Assembly: GCA_002707525.1 (NCBI GenBank)
Contig: PAND01000005.1
Span: 1-64,000, forward strand
Direction of reading: 5' to 3'
Source of the DNA: Flavobacteriales bacterium
GTDB lineage: Bacteria > Bacteroidota > Bacteroidia > Flavobacteriales > Schleiferiaceae
DNA: 64,000 bases
Part shown: positions 33,683 to 42,177 of the stretch, in pieces
Position numbering within the stretch: position 1 is the stretch's first letter
Layout: every line of letters begins with the position of its first letter
Notes under the pieces: generated by a model
Database searches by the model: none
Told to the model about the DNA's origin: nothing
The model's input: the letters and a program-made list of their open reading frames with translations, nothing else
Made by a program: the position numbers and the translations under genes

Positions 33683-34445
33683 AATCCCATTGATTTAATG
33701 CAGAAACGGCATGATGCGCAGTAAGATCAACCGTTATAGGCACCACAGTAATATATCCTTCATCCAAAGCTGCGATATCCGTATCCTCTCCATTGTCGTA
33801 GTTAACAAACTTTCCAGTGAGCCAGTAATACGGACGGCCAAATGGATCAATCCGTTCATCTAATTCTTCTTCCCAATTACCTATAGCCATGCGACAGACT
33901 CGAATTCCTTTATAAGGAACTTTGGTATTCTCAGGGATATTCACATTTAAACAAGTACCTGTTGTCAATCCATTTTCAATAACCTTGGAAATGATTTTAT
34001 GAATCGCTGGTTTGGCTGCTTCAAAACTTGCCTCCCAAGAAAACTCACACAAACTAAACCCTATGGACGGTATTCTCTCCAACGCGCCCTCAACGGCAGC
34101 ACTCATTGTACCGCTGTAAATAACATTTATAGACGCATTTGAACCATGATTTATTCCACTTAGAATCAAATCGGGACGGCGCGGTAAAACTTTATTAATG
34201 GCCAATTTCACACAATCTGCAGGTGTCCCGCTAACCTTAAATTCTTTTTGTGGCCCTGTGCTCTTTACCTCGTTTACTCTGAGACTAACATCTAACGAAA
34301 TAGCATGTCCTTTTCCACTCATTGGACTATCCGGTGCCACCACCCACACCTCACCAAAGTGATTTGCAATATCTGTAAGAACTTTTATTCCAGGTGCAGA
34401 AATACTGTCATCATTCGTAACCAGAATTAGAGGCTTTTTTGTCAT
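33672..34445 (-). CDS. surE: 5'/3'-nucleotidase SurE
   Basis: A 257-residue metal-dependent nucleotidase. The N-terminus LILVTNDDSISAPGIKVLTD holds the metal-binding Asp12-Asp13; the usual following Gly is Ser here. Other family parts are VVAPDSPMSGKGHAIS (near 37), VSGTPADCVKLAINKV (near 71), PDLILSGINHGSNASINVIYSGTM (split; near 91) and SIGFSLCEFSWEA. It heads an operon with the small membrane protein, lpxB and the SpoIID gene. Confidence 0.94.
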   Translation of the reverse strand: MTKKPLILVTNDDSISAPGIKVLTDIANHFGEVWVVAPDSPMSGKGHAISLDVSLRVNEVKSTGPQKEFKVSGTPADCVKLAINKVLPRRPDLILSGINHGSNASINVIYSGTMSAAVEGALERIPSIGFSLCEFSWEASFEAAKPAIHKIISKVIENGLTTGTCLNVNIPENTKVPYKGIRVCRMAIGNWEEELDERIDPFGRPYYWLTGKFVNYDNGEDTDIAALDEGYITVVPITVDLTAHHAVSALNQWDFEE

Positions 34446-34464
34446 CTTTAGAATCGATTTATGT

Positions 34465-34472
34465 CAAAGTTA
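34465..34472 (-). promoter_or_regulatory. -7 promoter element for the surE-lpxB operon
   Basis: On the minus strand TAACTTTG matches TAnnTTTG and ends 19 bases before the surE ATG at 34445. No clear -33 match is seen. Confidence 0.45.
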
Positions 34473-34536
34473 CATGGAAACACTTCGCGGCATAAGTTTT
34501 GAACCTTGTTTATAACGAAATTTTAATAACATCCTT

Positions 34537-35214
34537 ATGCTCGTATTGATTATCCTATTTATTGTTGCCGGCCTTGTAGTGCAGCAAAGACTAAAAGCCA
34601 AATTCAAAAAATATTCAAAAGAGGCCTTGAGCAATGGCATGTCTGGTGCAGAAATCGCTCAAAGAATGCTGGACGATCACGGAATTCACGACGTTCGTAT
34701 TGAAAGCGTTGCAGGAAAATTAACAGACCACTACAACCCCGCTAATAAAACAGTCAACTTAAGTCCTGATGTGTATTCAGGAAGGAGTGTTTCATCTGCG
34801 GCAGTAGCTGCTCATGAAGTTGGACACGCCGTTCAACACGCTCAAAGTTACCGGTGGTTGGAAATGCGTTCCCAGCTTGTCCCAATGGTACAATTTAGCG
34901 GACGGATCATGAATATTGTCATTTGGTCTATGATTCTAGGTGTTGGTTTCTTAGGAATATTTGGAGTAAATACGGCAATATGGGTTTTGATTGCAGCGCA
35001 ATTGGCGATCACCACGTTTTCACTCGTTACACTTCCGGTAGAATATGATGCATCTAATCGTGCTCTTGCATGGCTCACAACAAGCGGTTTAATTACTACT
35101 GATGAACATGCTAAAGCCGATGACGCTTTGAGTTGGGCAGCACGTACCTATCTTGTAGCTGCATTAGCTTCAATGGCCCAATTAGCTTATTACTTTACAC
35201 TTCTGCGCGATTAA
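34537..35214 (+). CDS. Membrane zinc metallopeptidase (YugP-like, PF04298)
   Basis: A 225-residue integral-membrane protease. The zinc motif AAHEVGHAVQHAQ has His93, Glu94 and His97. The N-terminal helix (LVLIILFIVAGLVV) and helices around 115-165 and 200-220 anchor it. SGAEIAQRMLDDHGI and LTDHYNPANKTVNLSPDVY are typical of the family, as is the late LPVEYDASNRALAWL, which supplies the third metal ligand (Glu/Asp). The biological substrate is not known. It is a single-gene unit ended by a strong terminator at 35235. Confidence 0.92.
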   Translation: MLVLIILFIVAGLVVQQRLKAKFKKYSKEALSNGMSGAEIAQRMLDDHGIHDVRIESVAGKLTDHYNPANKTVNLSPDVYSGRSVSSAAVAAHEVGHAVQHAQSYRWLEMRSQLVPMVQFSGRIMNIVIWSMILGVGFLGIFGVNTAIWVLIAAQLAITTFSLVTLPVEYDASNRALAWLTTSGLITTDEHAKADDALSWAARTYLVAALASMAQLAYYFTLLRD

Positions 35215-35234
35215 CAAATGTGCAAATTGAATAC

Positions 35235-35272
35235 AAAAACCCCCGTTTGGCACAGCCACACGGGGGTTTTTG
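35235..35272. terminator. Bidirectional intrinsic terminator
   Basis: Arms AAAAACCCCCGT (35235-35246) and ACGGGGGTTTTT (35260-35271) pair over 12 bases around a 13-base loop. It separates the convergent zinc peptidase and bshB1 genes. Confidence 0.92.
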
Positions 35273-35297
35273 ATTAACCATAATTTATTACTTGGGG

Positions 35298-36014
35298 CTA
35301 CTGCAAATCATTTAAATTGCCCACACCTACTTGTCTAACAGCAATCAAGGGCTCCGCATAATCTGCTCCAATTACTCTTCCCCAATCCTGAGCTCGTGCA
35401 ATGACCGATTGGAAGAACCTTTCGCTAGAAATAACCGTTTGAGGCTCCTTGCTATCCGGATTAAAGAATTGACTTTTATGCGCTCGTATGGAAGCCATTT
35501 TCTTCTCAAAGCCACTACTTATATCCACTATAAGTTGAGATTCCAAATTATAGAATTGCAAATACTTGTACATATTTTTTGGACGCCACGGTTCAAGTTT
35601 ATCACCGTCTGCCTCCAATTGAATTTTATGCAATCCTGCTAAAAAACAGGCTTCTTCTACCAATCTAGAAGCTCTACCGTGATCCGGATGACGATCTGTA
35701 GGAGCATTCATTAGGACCACATTTGGCCTATACTTACGAATCATTGTAGCCACGGCCAACTGACTTTCATGGGAGTAATCCACTTGACCATCTGGCATAC
35801 CTAGATTTTCTCGAACTGCACAACCTAATATCTCAGCGGCCGCTTTTGCTTCGTGCAATCTGATTTCAGAAGTCCCTCTTGTCCCAAGCTCTCCTCTGGT
35901 TAAATCCACGATACCGGTAGTTAAACCTTTTGCTGCGTGAGTGGCAAGAATGCCTCCGGCACCTAATTCAACATCATCTGGATGCGCCCCAAAAGCAAGG
36001 ATATCTAATTTCAT
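35298..36014 (-). CDS. bshB1: Bacillithiol biosynthesis deacetylase BshB1
   Basis: A 238-residue zinc deacetylase that removes acetate from GlcNAc-malate in bacillithiol synthesis. The LmbE-type metal motif is FGAHPDDVELGAGG (His11, Asp13, Asp14), followed by DLTRGELGTRGTSEIRLHEA (near 38), LGMPDGQVDY (near 71) and NAPTDRHPDHGRAS (near 103) with the third ligand His. The 5-base gap after the glutathione peroxidase gene shows they share a transcript. BshA and BshC are not in the window. Confidence 0.94.
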   Translation of the reverse strand: MKLDILAFGAHPDDVELGAGGILATHAAKGLTTGIVDLTRGELGTRGTSEIRLHEAKAAAEILGCAVRENLGMPDGQVDYSHESQLAVATMIRKYRPNVVLMNAPTDRHPDHGRASRLVEEACFLAGLHKIQLEADGDKLEPWRPKNMYKYLQFYNLESQLIVDISSGFEKKMASIRAHKSQFFNPDSKEPQTVISSERFFQSVIARAQDWGRVIGADYAEPLIAVRQVGVGNLNDLQ

Positions 36015-36019
36015 AGCTG

Positions 36020-36595
36020 TTATTTTCCAGCTGCGAAGTTGGTGATTTCTGTACTAAGAGGATTCATTCGGCTATCATAATGCGCAATCCATTGACCGTT
36101 TTCATCAATCATAAACTTATTAAAGTTCCAGCTCACTTTGGCGTCATCAATACCGTTTTGACTTTTATTACAAAGCCATTGATAGACCTCATGGCCTTTG
36201 TTTTTGTTGGTTTTAACCTTGGCCATCATTTGAAATGTTACCCCATAATTCTTACTGCAAAAAGATTTGATATCTGCAGCAGATCCTGGTTCCTGAAATC
36301 CAAAATCATTCGCCGGGAATCCAAGAACTACAAAATCTTTCCCTCCATATTGTTCGTGTAATTTTTGGAGTTGTTCGTATTGAGGAGTATAGCCGCATTT
36401 TGAAGCTACGTTTACAATTAGAACGCGTTTTCCTTTGAGCTGCTCAAAGGAAAAATCTGCTCCGTCAATTGTTGACGCTTGTAAAGAATAAAAATCCGTG
36501 GATTCCATAGTGTCTTTTGAATTGGATGATTGAGTCATTTGTATTGGTTCGTTAACACACGCAAGTAAAGCAATAGAAAATAAAAGGTATTTCAT
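36020..36595 (-). CDS. Glutathione-peroxidase-family protein, predicted lipoprotein
   Basis: A 191-residue thiol peroxidase. The peroxidatic Cys is in NVASKCGYTPQYEQL (near 66), a second conserved segment is GFPANDFGFQEPG (near 95), the resolving Cys is in SFCSKNYGVTFQMM (near 113), and the Trp is in VSWNFNKFMID (near 155). The N-terminus MKYLLFSIALLAC is a lipobox, and a 25-residue polar spacer follows, so the enzyme is probably tethered in the periplasm. Bacterial members of this family usually use thioredoxin; its operon with bshB1 makes bacillithiol-linked recycling worth considering, as inference only. Confidence 0.9.
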   Translation of the reverse strand: MKYLLFSIALLACVNEPIQMTQSSNSKDTMESTDFYSLQASTIDGADFSFEQLKGKRVLIVNVASKCGYTPQYEQLQKLHEQYGGKDFVVLGFPANDFGFQEPGSAADIKSFCSKNYGVTFQMMAKVKTNKNKGHEVYQWLCNKSQNGIDDAKVSWNFNKFMIDENGQWIAHYDSRMNPLSTEITNFAAGK

Positions 36596-36646
36596 TTGAT
36601 AAGGATTTAATACAATAGAACAAGAATGAACTGCTAAAGTTTGTAT

Positions 36647-36654
36647 TAAATTTG
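36647..36654 (+). promoter_or_regulatory. -7 promoter element for the ccm operon
   Basis: TAAATTTG matches TAnnTTTG and lies 18 bases before the ccmB ATG at 36673. It supports that ATG over the in-frame TTG at 36652, which falls inside the element. Confidence 0.5.
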
Positions 36655-36672
36655 AAGATTCTTCAATACCCC

Positions 36673-37326
36673 ATGTTAAAGATTGGTTTACTTCTTCAAC
36701 GATACGCGAAACAAGAGCTCAGAAATTCCAATGCAATTTTCTCTCTTGGACTGTATCTTATTGGTATTACCTATCTCATTTACCTGCTTGGAGGCAGCAA
36801 CGCCTCTGATAATTCATGGAACACTTTACTTTGGGTGGTTGTGTTTTTTGCGTCCATAATGCAGGCAAGTCGAAGTTTTGAATTTGAAAGCGGTGATTAT
36901 TTCTACTATTATCAAAGTATAGCTGGCCCTAAAGAAACAATTGTAGCTAAACTCATTTATAACAGCTTATATATGTTATTCCTCTCAGGAATCGCGTGGG
37001 GCTTGTTTAGTTTATTCTATGGTAATGAAGTTTACCAACCCATTGTTTTTGCCATAGGGCTAGGGCTAGGTTGCATAGGGTTTAGTATCATTCTAACACT
37101 AGCCAACGGGATTGCTGAACGCTCAGGGAGAAACGCCACGTTGAGCACCATTTTAGCCTTGCCGTTGACGCTTCCTATTTTAAAATTAGTAAGTACCATA
37201 AATATGTATGCAATGGTAGGCGCGCCTTTTGATGAAACAGCTACAATCATTGGTTCACTTGTGACATTAGATATTGCAATTGGCCTTCTTGCCTACATCC
37301 TCTTTCCGTATCTTTGGCAGGATTAA
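36673..37326 (+). CDS. ccmB: Heme exporter membrane subunit CcmB
   Basis: A 217-residue membrane protein of the CcmABCD heme-handling transporter for cytochrome c maturation (System I). Six helices are visible. The family signature region is SFEFESGDYFYYYQSIAGP with ETIVAKLIYN (near 80-105), and later GIAERSGRNATLSTILALPL with PILKLV (near 146-175). The promoter element at 36647 fixes the start at ATG 36673. The partner ATPase gene ccmA is not in the window; in Bacteroidota it is commonly elsewhere. Confidence 0.9.
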   Translation: MLKIGLLLQRYAKQELRNSNAIFSLGLYLIGITYLIYLLGGSNASDNSWNTLLWVVVFFASIMQASRSFEFESGDYFYYYQSIAGPKETIVAKLIYNSLYMLFLSGIAWGLFSLFYGNEVYQPIVFAIGLGLGCIGFSIILTLANGIAERSGRNATLSTILALPLTLPILKLVSTINMYAMVGAPFDETATIIGSLVTLDIAIGLLAYILFPYLWQD

Positions 37327-37334
37327 AATTCCCT

Positions 37335-37985
37335 ATGCAACAAACAGTTTACAAAGTTATTGGAGTAGTATTGGTACTGTACAGTCTCATCTTTGGCCTG
37401 TTAACCTCCATACCTGACTTACCTATCATTGAAGAAAGCATTAGAAACCTGTTTTACCACGTAAGTATGTGGTTTGCGATGGTGGCTATGATGGCGGGAA
37501 GTTTTGCTTATTCCATAGTATTCTTGAGGAGGGAAAACCTTCATGCTGACCGTAGAACAGCAGCACTTACAGAAACGGGAATGCTCTTCGCATTTCTGGG
37601 CCTATTTACGGGAATGATCTGGGCACGATTTACCTGGGGAGCCTGGTGGACCAATGATCCCAAGCTTAATGGCAGTGCTATAACCATTCTCATTTATTTA
37701 GCTTTTTTCATTTTGCGAAATGGGATAGAAGATCAGCGAAAAAAAGCAAGAATTAGCGCAGTCTACAACATTTTCGCCTTTGTGATGATGATTGTTTTCA
37801 TTGGTATTTTACCACGAATGACGGACAGCTTGCATCCCGGTAATGGGGGCAATCCTGGCTTTAACTCCTATGATTTGGATAATCGACTTAGATTAATCTT
37901 TTATCCAGCGGTTATTGGATGGATTCTAATTGGAACTTGGATCGCTTCTTTGCGTTACAGAATAAAGAACTTAAGCATTACATGA
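37335..37985 (+). CDS. ccmC: Heme-handling protein CcmC (CcsA-type)
   Basis: A 216-residue membrane protein with six helices that passes heme to CcmE. The tryptophan-rich WWD-type motif is GMIWARFTWGAWWTNDPKLNG (split; near 96-116), and the flanking heme-ligand histidines are plausible in LFYHVSMWFAM (near 37) and DSLHPGN (near 160). I use ATG 37335 (MQQTVYKVIG), 8 bases after the ccmB stop; the frame runs further upstream only through a TTG inside ccmB. Confidence 0.92.
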   Translation: MQQTVYKVIGVVLVLYSLIFGLLTSIPDLPIIEESIRNLFYHVSMWFAMVAMMAGSFAYSIVFLRRENLHADRRTAALTETGMLFAFLGLFTGMIWARFTWGAWWTNDPKLNGSAITILIYLAFFILRNGIEDQRKKARISAVYNIFAFVMMIVFIGILPRMTDSLHPGNGGNPGFNSYDLDNRLRLIFYPAVIGWILIGTWIASLRYRIKNLSIT

Positions 37986-38170
37986 AAAATCTCTTTCTGA
38001 CCCTTACGGCCATGGCGCCAATATCGCTTTTAGCTCAATCCAAAAACTTCATGTACAGCGAAGGAAAAATTTATGTGGTTATCGCTGTAATTGCCGTTAT
38101 TTTCCTTGGATTAGCAGGGTATTTGTATCGAATGGATCGTAAAATTTCAGCCTTGGAAAATGAAAAATAA
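37982..38170 (+). CDS. ccmD: CcmD-family small membrane protein
   Basis: A 62-residue protein starting at ATG 37982, which overlaps the ccmC stop as ATGA. It has an N-terminal hydrophobic segment and a single strong membrane helix (IYVVIAVIAVIFLGLAGYLY) followed by the charged tail RMDRKISALENEK, as in CcmD, which links CcmC and CcmE. The initial hydrophobic region (LFLTLTAMAPISLLAQ) looks like a signal peptide, which is common in Bacteroidota CcmD. The 3' end overlaps ccmE by 11 bases. Confidence 0.82.
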   Translation: MKNLFLTLTAMAPISLLAQSKNFMYSEGKIYVVIAVIAVIFLGLAGYLYRMDRKISALENEK

Positions 38171-38555
38171 TCAAATTGCAATCATCATTGCCATTGCCAT
38201 TCTAATTGGATATTCCTTGGTCCGTCTGGGCAACAGTTCCACCTACAGCAGTTTTGAAGATGCTGTAGCGCTGAATGGCGAAAAAACTACGGTAATTGGC
38301 TTTTTAGATTTGGAAGGAAATATGGATTTTAACCCAAAAACCGTTCAATTCTCCTTTTCTGCCAAAGACAAAAAAGGCAACGTTAGCAAGGTTATTTACA
38401 ACCAACCCAAACCTCAGGATTTTGAACGTTCTGAAGAAATAACCATGACCGGGTATGCAACAGATAGCGCGTTTATCGCTACTGAAATTTTAATGAAGTG
38501 CCCTTCAAAGTACAACGAACAGAACGAGGTAGACTCGGACAAGATTTACAAATAA
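38160..38555 (+). CDS. ccmE: Cytochrome c maturation heme chaperone CcmE, CxxxY type
   Basis: A 131-residue membrane-anchored periplasmic OB-fold protein that carries heme from CcmC to CcmF. One N-terminal helix (IAIIIAIAILIGYSLV) precedes the beta-barrel. The heme-attachment motif is CPSKY (Cys114, Tyr118) instead of the HxxxY of enterobacteria. The Cys form is known in archaea, deltaproteobacteria and related systems. The window contains all of ccmB-C-D-E-F in order with short overlaps. Confidence 0.92.
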   Translation: MKNNQIAIIIAIAILIGYSLVRLGNSSTYSSFEDAVALNGEKTTVIGFLDLEGNMDFNPKTVQFSFSAKDKKGNVSKVIYNQPKPQDFERSEEITMTGYATDSAFIATEILMKCPSKYNEQNEVDSDKIYK

Positions 38556-38558
38556 ACT

Positions 38559-40961
38559 ATGGAATACGTTGGCGAACACCTTTGGGCCGCTAACCTTGGA
38601 AGGGGACTCACTGCATTGTCTTTTACCATGGCGTTGCTTTCAACCTTTGCCTATTATGCAAAAGGTCAAGATTGGAAAAAATTAGGAAGGTTTGCCTTCC
38701 GTGTTCATGCAGTATCTCTTTTTGGTCTAATTGGAACATTATTTTTCATAATGGCCAACCATTACTTTGAATTTGACTATGTGTGGAAACACACCTCCTT
38801 GGACTTGCCGGCGCGCTATTTATTTTCTGCATTTTGGGAAGGACAGGAGGGCTCTTTTCTGCTTTGGATGTTTTGGAATGCAGTCCTCGGATTTATTTTA
38901 ACCTACAGTGCAAAGTCTTTTGAAGGGCCCGTGGTTGGAGTCTTTGCAGCCGTACAAGCTTTTCTAGTAAGTATGGTATTGGGCGTATACATAGGTGATA
39001 TGCACATTGGTTACAGTCCATTCATTCTAGTGCGTGAACTCCAAGACAACGTGGGTTTGCCGTGGACTCAGTTCTCAGATTACCTCACCCGATTCCCAAA
39101 TTTTGCGGACGGATCAGGATTGAATCCGTTACTTCAGAATTATTGGATGACTATACATCCTCCAACTCTTTTCCTTGGGTTTGCCTCAACCCTGGTTCCA
39201 TTCAGTTATGCTGTAGCTGGATTACTCCGCAAAGACTATAAAAGCTGGATCAATAGCGCGCTTATTTGGAGTTTTTTCTCTGTAGGAATACTTGGAGTTG
39301 GCATTCTCATGGGCGGAGCTTGGGCATACGAAGCATTGAGTTTTGGTGGATTTTGGGCTTGGGACCCTGTTGAAAACACCTCTTTAGTTCCATGGCTCAC
39401 CATGGCAGCAGGTGCACATTTGCTTCTGATACAAAGAAATAAGGGAGGGGTTGTTCCCTCTGCATTATTCATGCTTATACTCACCTTTCTCTTGGTACTT
39501 TACTCTACGTTCTTGACACGATCCGGGGTTTTAGGTGATAGTTCTGTGCACGCCTTTGTAGACTTAGGATTAAGCGGGCAATTGCTCATTTATCTGCTCT
39601 TCTTCAGTATTGGCTCTCTTGTTCTATTGCTTATCCGTTATAAGGGACTACCCAAAAAAGTAAAAGAAGACCGCATGGACAGCCGTGAGTTTTGGATGTT
39701 CATTGGCGCCTTAACACTGCTGATAAGTGGGCTACAAATCACACTGAGCACCTCCTACCCTGTCTTTAATAAACTTTTTGGTCCGGATGGACTAATGACA
39801 CTTTACAACAAAGACAAAGTCTTGAGTGACCCTATTGATCACTATAATGCCATCCAAGTCCCCTTTGCAATTGTCATTGTATTACTTATTGGCGCAGGTC
39901 AATTTTTATCCTATAGAAGTACTTCTACTTCGCTATTTTTTAAACGTCAAATTCTCACGCTAGCCATAACTACTATTGGTGCACTTCTAAGCTCATGGGC
40001 ACTAGGAATGTGGAACCCAATGTACCTTTTACTCCTTTGGGCATCCTATTATGCGATCATAGGAAATCTTGAGTTTCTTATTCGATGGGCAAAAGGTAAC
40101 TGGAATGTAGCAGGATCAACTGTAGCGCATGTTGGATTTGGTTTAATCATTGCTGGTTCGCTTATCTCAAATGCGAATAAGGATGTGATTTCAAAGAACA
40201 ATACCTTTATCCATGAGGAATTTCCTGCAAACGAAAATCTACTTATTCATGAAGGTGATACCGTTCAAATGGGCGATTACTGGGTAAGTTGGACCGGGCA
40301 GGATGAGGAAGGTTACTACCTCAACTATAATCTTGAATTTTTCCAAGAAAGTGATGGAAAACTTGAGGGCTCATTTAACCTACAGCCCCGCATTCAGCTC
40401 AATGAAAAAATGGGAAATGTAGCAGAGCCTTCCACAAAACATTTTTTAAGTAAGGATATCTACACTCATGTTACCTATGCTGATTTACGCTCAGCGTCAG
40501 AAAAAGGAGATGAAGAATGGAAGAACCAGTTCGATTTGGAACTCTTGCAAGGTGAAAGCCATTTTCTTTACGGTAAATACAAGATTCAATTAGACACCTT
40601 AGTAGTTGAAGCTCCTAATTCTGACGGTGAATTGGACTATGTTGTTTTAGGTGCAGGCATCAGCGTTCGCACCATGCAGGACAGCCTATACAAGGTAATG
40701 CCTGTATATGCAGTTCAAGGCGATAAAGCCAATCATGTGGATGCTGAAATTCAAGAATTGGGCTTAAAATTTCGATTTGAGCGAATTAACTACGAAACCA
40801 ATAAGCCGGTAATTTCGGCAAAGGAGCGTATTGAGGAAGAGGAACCTTTTATACTCATTAAAGCGGAAGTTTTTCCATGGATCAATTTACTTTGGCTGGG
40901 GTCTTTGCTGATAGCTGTGGGTACTTGTATTGCCATAGTTACTAGAATAAGAAGGTCATGA
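38559..40961 (+). CDS. ccmF: Cytochrome c heme lyase subunit CcmF
   Basis: An 800-residue membrane protein attaching heme to apocytochrome c. About fourteen helices are visible. The WWD domain is GGFWAWDPVENTSLVPWL (near 262-279), with heme-ligand histidines in MTIHPPTLFLGF (near 197), THVGF-like AHVGFGL (near 525) and others. A large periplasmic domain spans about 550-770 (LLIHEGDTVQMGDYWVSW and RIQLNEKMGNVAEPSTKHFL). The length is typical of Bacteroidota CcmF. It lies 3 bases after ccmE and overlaps the next gene by 4. Confidence 0.93.
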   Translation: MEYVGEHLWAANLGRGLTALSFTMALLSTFAYYAKGQDWKKLGRFAFRVHAVSLFGLIGTLFFIMANHYFEFDYVWKHTSLDLPARYLFSAFWEGQEGSFLLWMFWNAVLGFILTYSAKSFEGPVVGVFAAVQAFLVSMVLGVYIGDMHIGYSPFILVRELQDNVGLPWTQFSDYLTRFPNFADGSGLNPLLQNYWMTIHPPTLFLGFASTLVPFSYAVAGLLRKDYKSWINSALIWSFFSVGILGVGILMGGAWAYEALSFGGFWAWDPVENTSLVPWLTMAAGAHLLLIQRNKGGVVPSALFMLILTFLLVLYSTFLTRSGVLGDSSVHAFVDLGLSGQLLIYLLFFSIGSLVLLLIRYKGLPKKVKEDRMDSREFWMFIGALTLLISGLQITLSTSYPVFNKLFGPDGLMTLYNKDKVLSDPIDHYNAIQVPFAIVIVLLIGAGQFLSYRSTSTSLFFKRQILTLAITTIGALLSSWALGMWNPMYLLLLWASYYAIIGNLEFLIRWAKGNWNVAGSTVAHVGFGLIIAGSLISNANKDVISKNNTFIHEEFPANENLLIHEGDTVQMGDYWVSWTGQDEEGYYLNYNLEFFQESDGKLEGSFNLQPRIQLNEKMGNVAEPSTKHFLSKDIYTHVTYADLRSASEKGDEEWKNQFDLELLQGESHFLYGKYKIQLDTLVVEAPNSDGELDYVVLGAGISVRTMQDSLYKVMPVYAVQGDKANHVDAEIQELGLKFRFERINYETNKPVISAKERIEEEEPFILIKAEVFPWINLLWLGSLLIAVGTCIAIVTRIRRS

Positions 40962-41641
40962 AAATTGCCATTATAGGGAAGGGAAACCTTGGCACGCACC
41001 TTTATAATGCGTTGAAGGCTCAGGCCAGCGTGCAATGGTTTGCAAAGGACTATCCGACTTCTATTATTGCAGATATTGTCATTGTGAGTGTCTCAGATCA
41101 TGCTACTGCTGCAGTATGCAAGGAGATAGATGCAAGTCTTGTGGTACATACCGCAGGCGTAATTCCTCAGGTAAAGAAGGATAATGCCGGCGTGTTTTAC
41201 CCCCTATTCAGCTTCACAAAAGGTGCTTTAGTTCAGTGGGAAAACATCCCTATTCTCATTGAAACGGCAGAAGAACAAAATCTAAGTATTCTTAAAAAAA
41301 TTGTAGAGCTACTTGGGGCAAAACCCTATTCAATGAGCAGTGCAGAAAGGACCAATATCCATACCGCAGCGGTAATAGTCAATAATTTCACAAATCATCT
41401 TTATACCCTAGCAGAGGACTATTGCCGGCACCACGAACTTCCTTTTGAAGTTCTACATGCCATCATGAAACAAGGACCAGAAAAAGCGATTAAATTAGGG
41501 GCCAAACAGGCGCAAACAGGCCCAGCCATTCGCGGTGACAGTGGTACTATTCTAGATCATATGGAGTCTATTGATCAAGAGGATATCAAAATATTGTACA
41601 AACTTTTAAGTACTAGTATTCGCAACAGACATGAATTATAA
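40958..41641 (+). CDS. Rossmann-fold and DUF2520 protein
   Basis: A 227-residue protein. The N-terminus MKIAIIGKGNLGTHLYNAL is a dinucleotide-binding GxGxxG (GKGNLG), and DIVIVSVSDHATAAV and VVHTAGVIPQ continue the Rossmann fold. The C-terminal half, with NIHTAAVIVNNFTNHLYTLA and GPAIRGDSGTILDHM, is DUF2520, as in predicted NAD(P)-dependent oxidoreductases of the 6-phosphogluconate dehydrogenase group. The substrate is unknown. It is embedded between ccmF and kdsC with overlaps on both sides. Confidence 0.88.
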   Translation: MKIAIIGKGNLGTHLYNALKAQASVQWFAKDYPTSIIADIVIVSVSDHATAAVCKEIDASLVVHTAGVIPQVKKDNAGVFYPLFSFTKGALVQWENIPILIETAEEQNLSILKKIVELLGAKPYSMSSAERTNIHTAAVIVNNFTNHLYTLAEDYCRHHELPFEVLHAIMKQGPEKAIKLGAKQAQTGPAIRGDSGTILDHMESIDQEDIKILYKLLSTSIRNRHEL

Positions 41642-42149
41642 AGAGCTTTTTATAGATATCACCACAGTAGTTCTAGACGTAGACGGAGTATTGACAAATG
41701 GAGAAATTTTACTGATTCCTGGTATGCAACCAGTACGTAAAATGCATTCTAAGGACGGATACGCGTTACAACTAGCTATTCGAAACGGTATTAGAGTGGC
41801 CATCATAACCGGCGGGTCATCGCCAGAAGTTAAAACAAGGTTAGAAAGCGCGGGTATCAAGGATATTTATTTAGGCGCATCCAACAAAATAGAAGCCTAT
41901 GAAGATCTCAAAATGTGCTATGACCTCAAGGATGAAGAAATATTATATATGGGAGACGACCTACCCGACTATGATGTTATGAATCTTGTTGGCCTAGCAG
42001 CGGCTCCTCAGGACGCTGCTCCAGAAATCAAATCCATTGCACAATATGTTAGCCCAATCAAGGGAGGTGAGGGTTGTGTTAGAGACGTGCTCGAGCAACT
42101 GTTGAAAATACAAGGTAAGTGGGCACGCCGTCAAGACAGAACTTGGTAA
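41631..42149 (+). CDS. KdsC-like HAD phosphatase (Kdo 8-phosphate phosphatase)
   Basis: A 172-residue HAD enzyme without a cap. Motif I is VVLDVDGVLTNGEILL (Asp nucleophile near 15), motif II is AIITGGSSPEV (near 59), motif III Lys is in LGASNKIEAYEDL (near 81), and motif IV is YMGDDLPDYDVM (near 104). The C-terminal SPIKGGEGCVRDVLEQLL resembles the tail of KdsC. It would release phosphate from Kdo 8-phosphate for lipopolysaccharide; the family also contains sialic acid phosphatases, so the substrate is a judgement. Its stop codon lies within a promoter-like sequence. Confidence 0.87.
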   Translation: MNYKELFIDITTVVLDVDGVLTNGEILLIPGMQPVRKMHSKDGYALQLAIRNGIRVAIITGGSSPEVKTRLESAGIKDIYLGASNKIEAYEDLKMCYDLKDEEILYMGDDLPDYDVMNLVGLAAAPQDAAPEIKSIAQYVSPIKGGEGCVRDVLEQLLKIQGKWARRQDRTW

Positions 42150-42154
42150 ATTTG
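42147..42154 (+). promoter_or_regulatory. -7 promoter element overlapping the kdsC-like stop codon
   Basis: TAAATTTG matches TAnnTTTG and starts with the TAA stop of the preceding gene. It lies 23 bases before the TTG start at 42178, so the small membrane protein gene may have its own promoter. Confidence 0.35.
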
Positions 42155-42177
42155 ATAATAAGTGATTATACTCCAAT

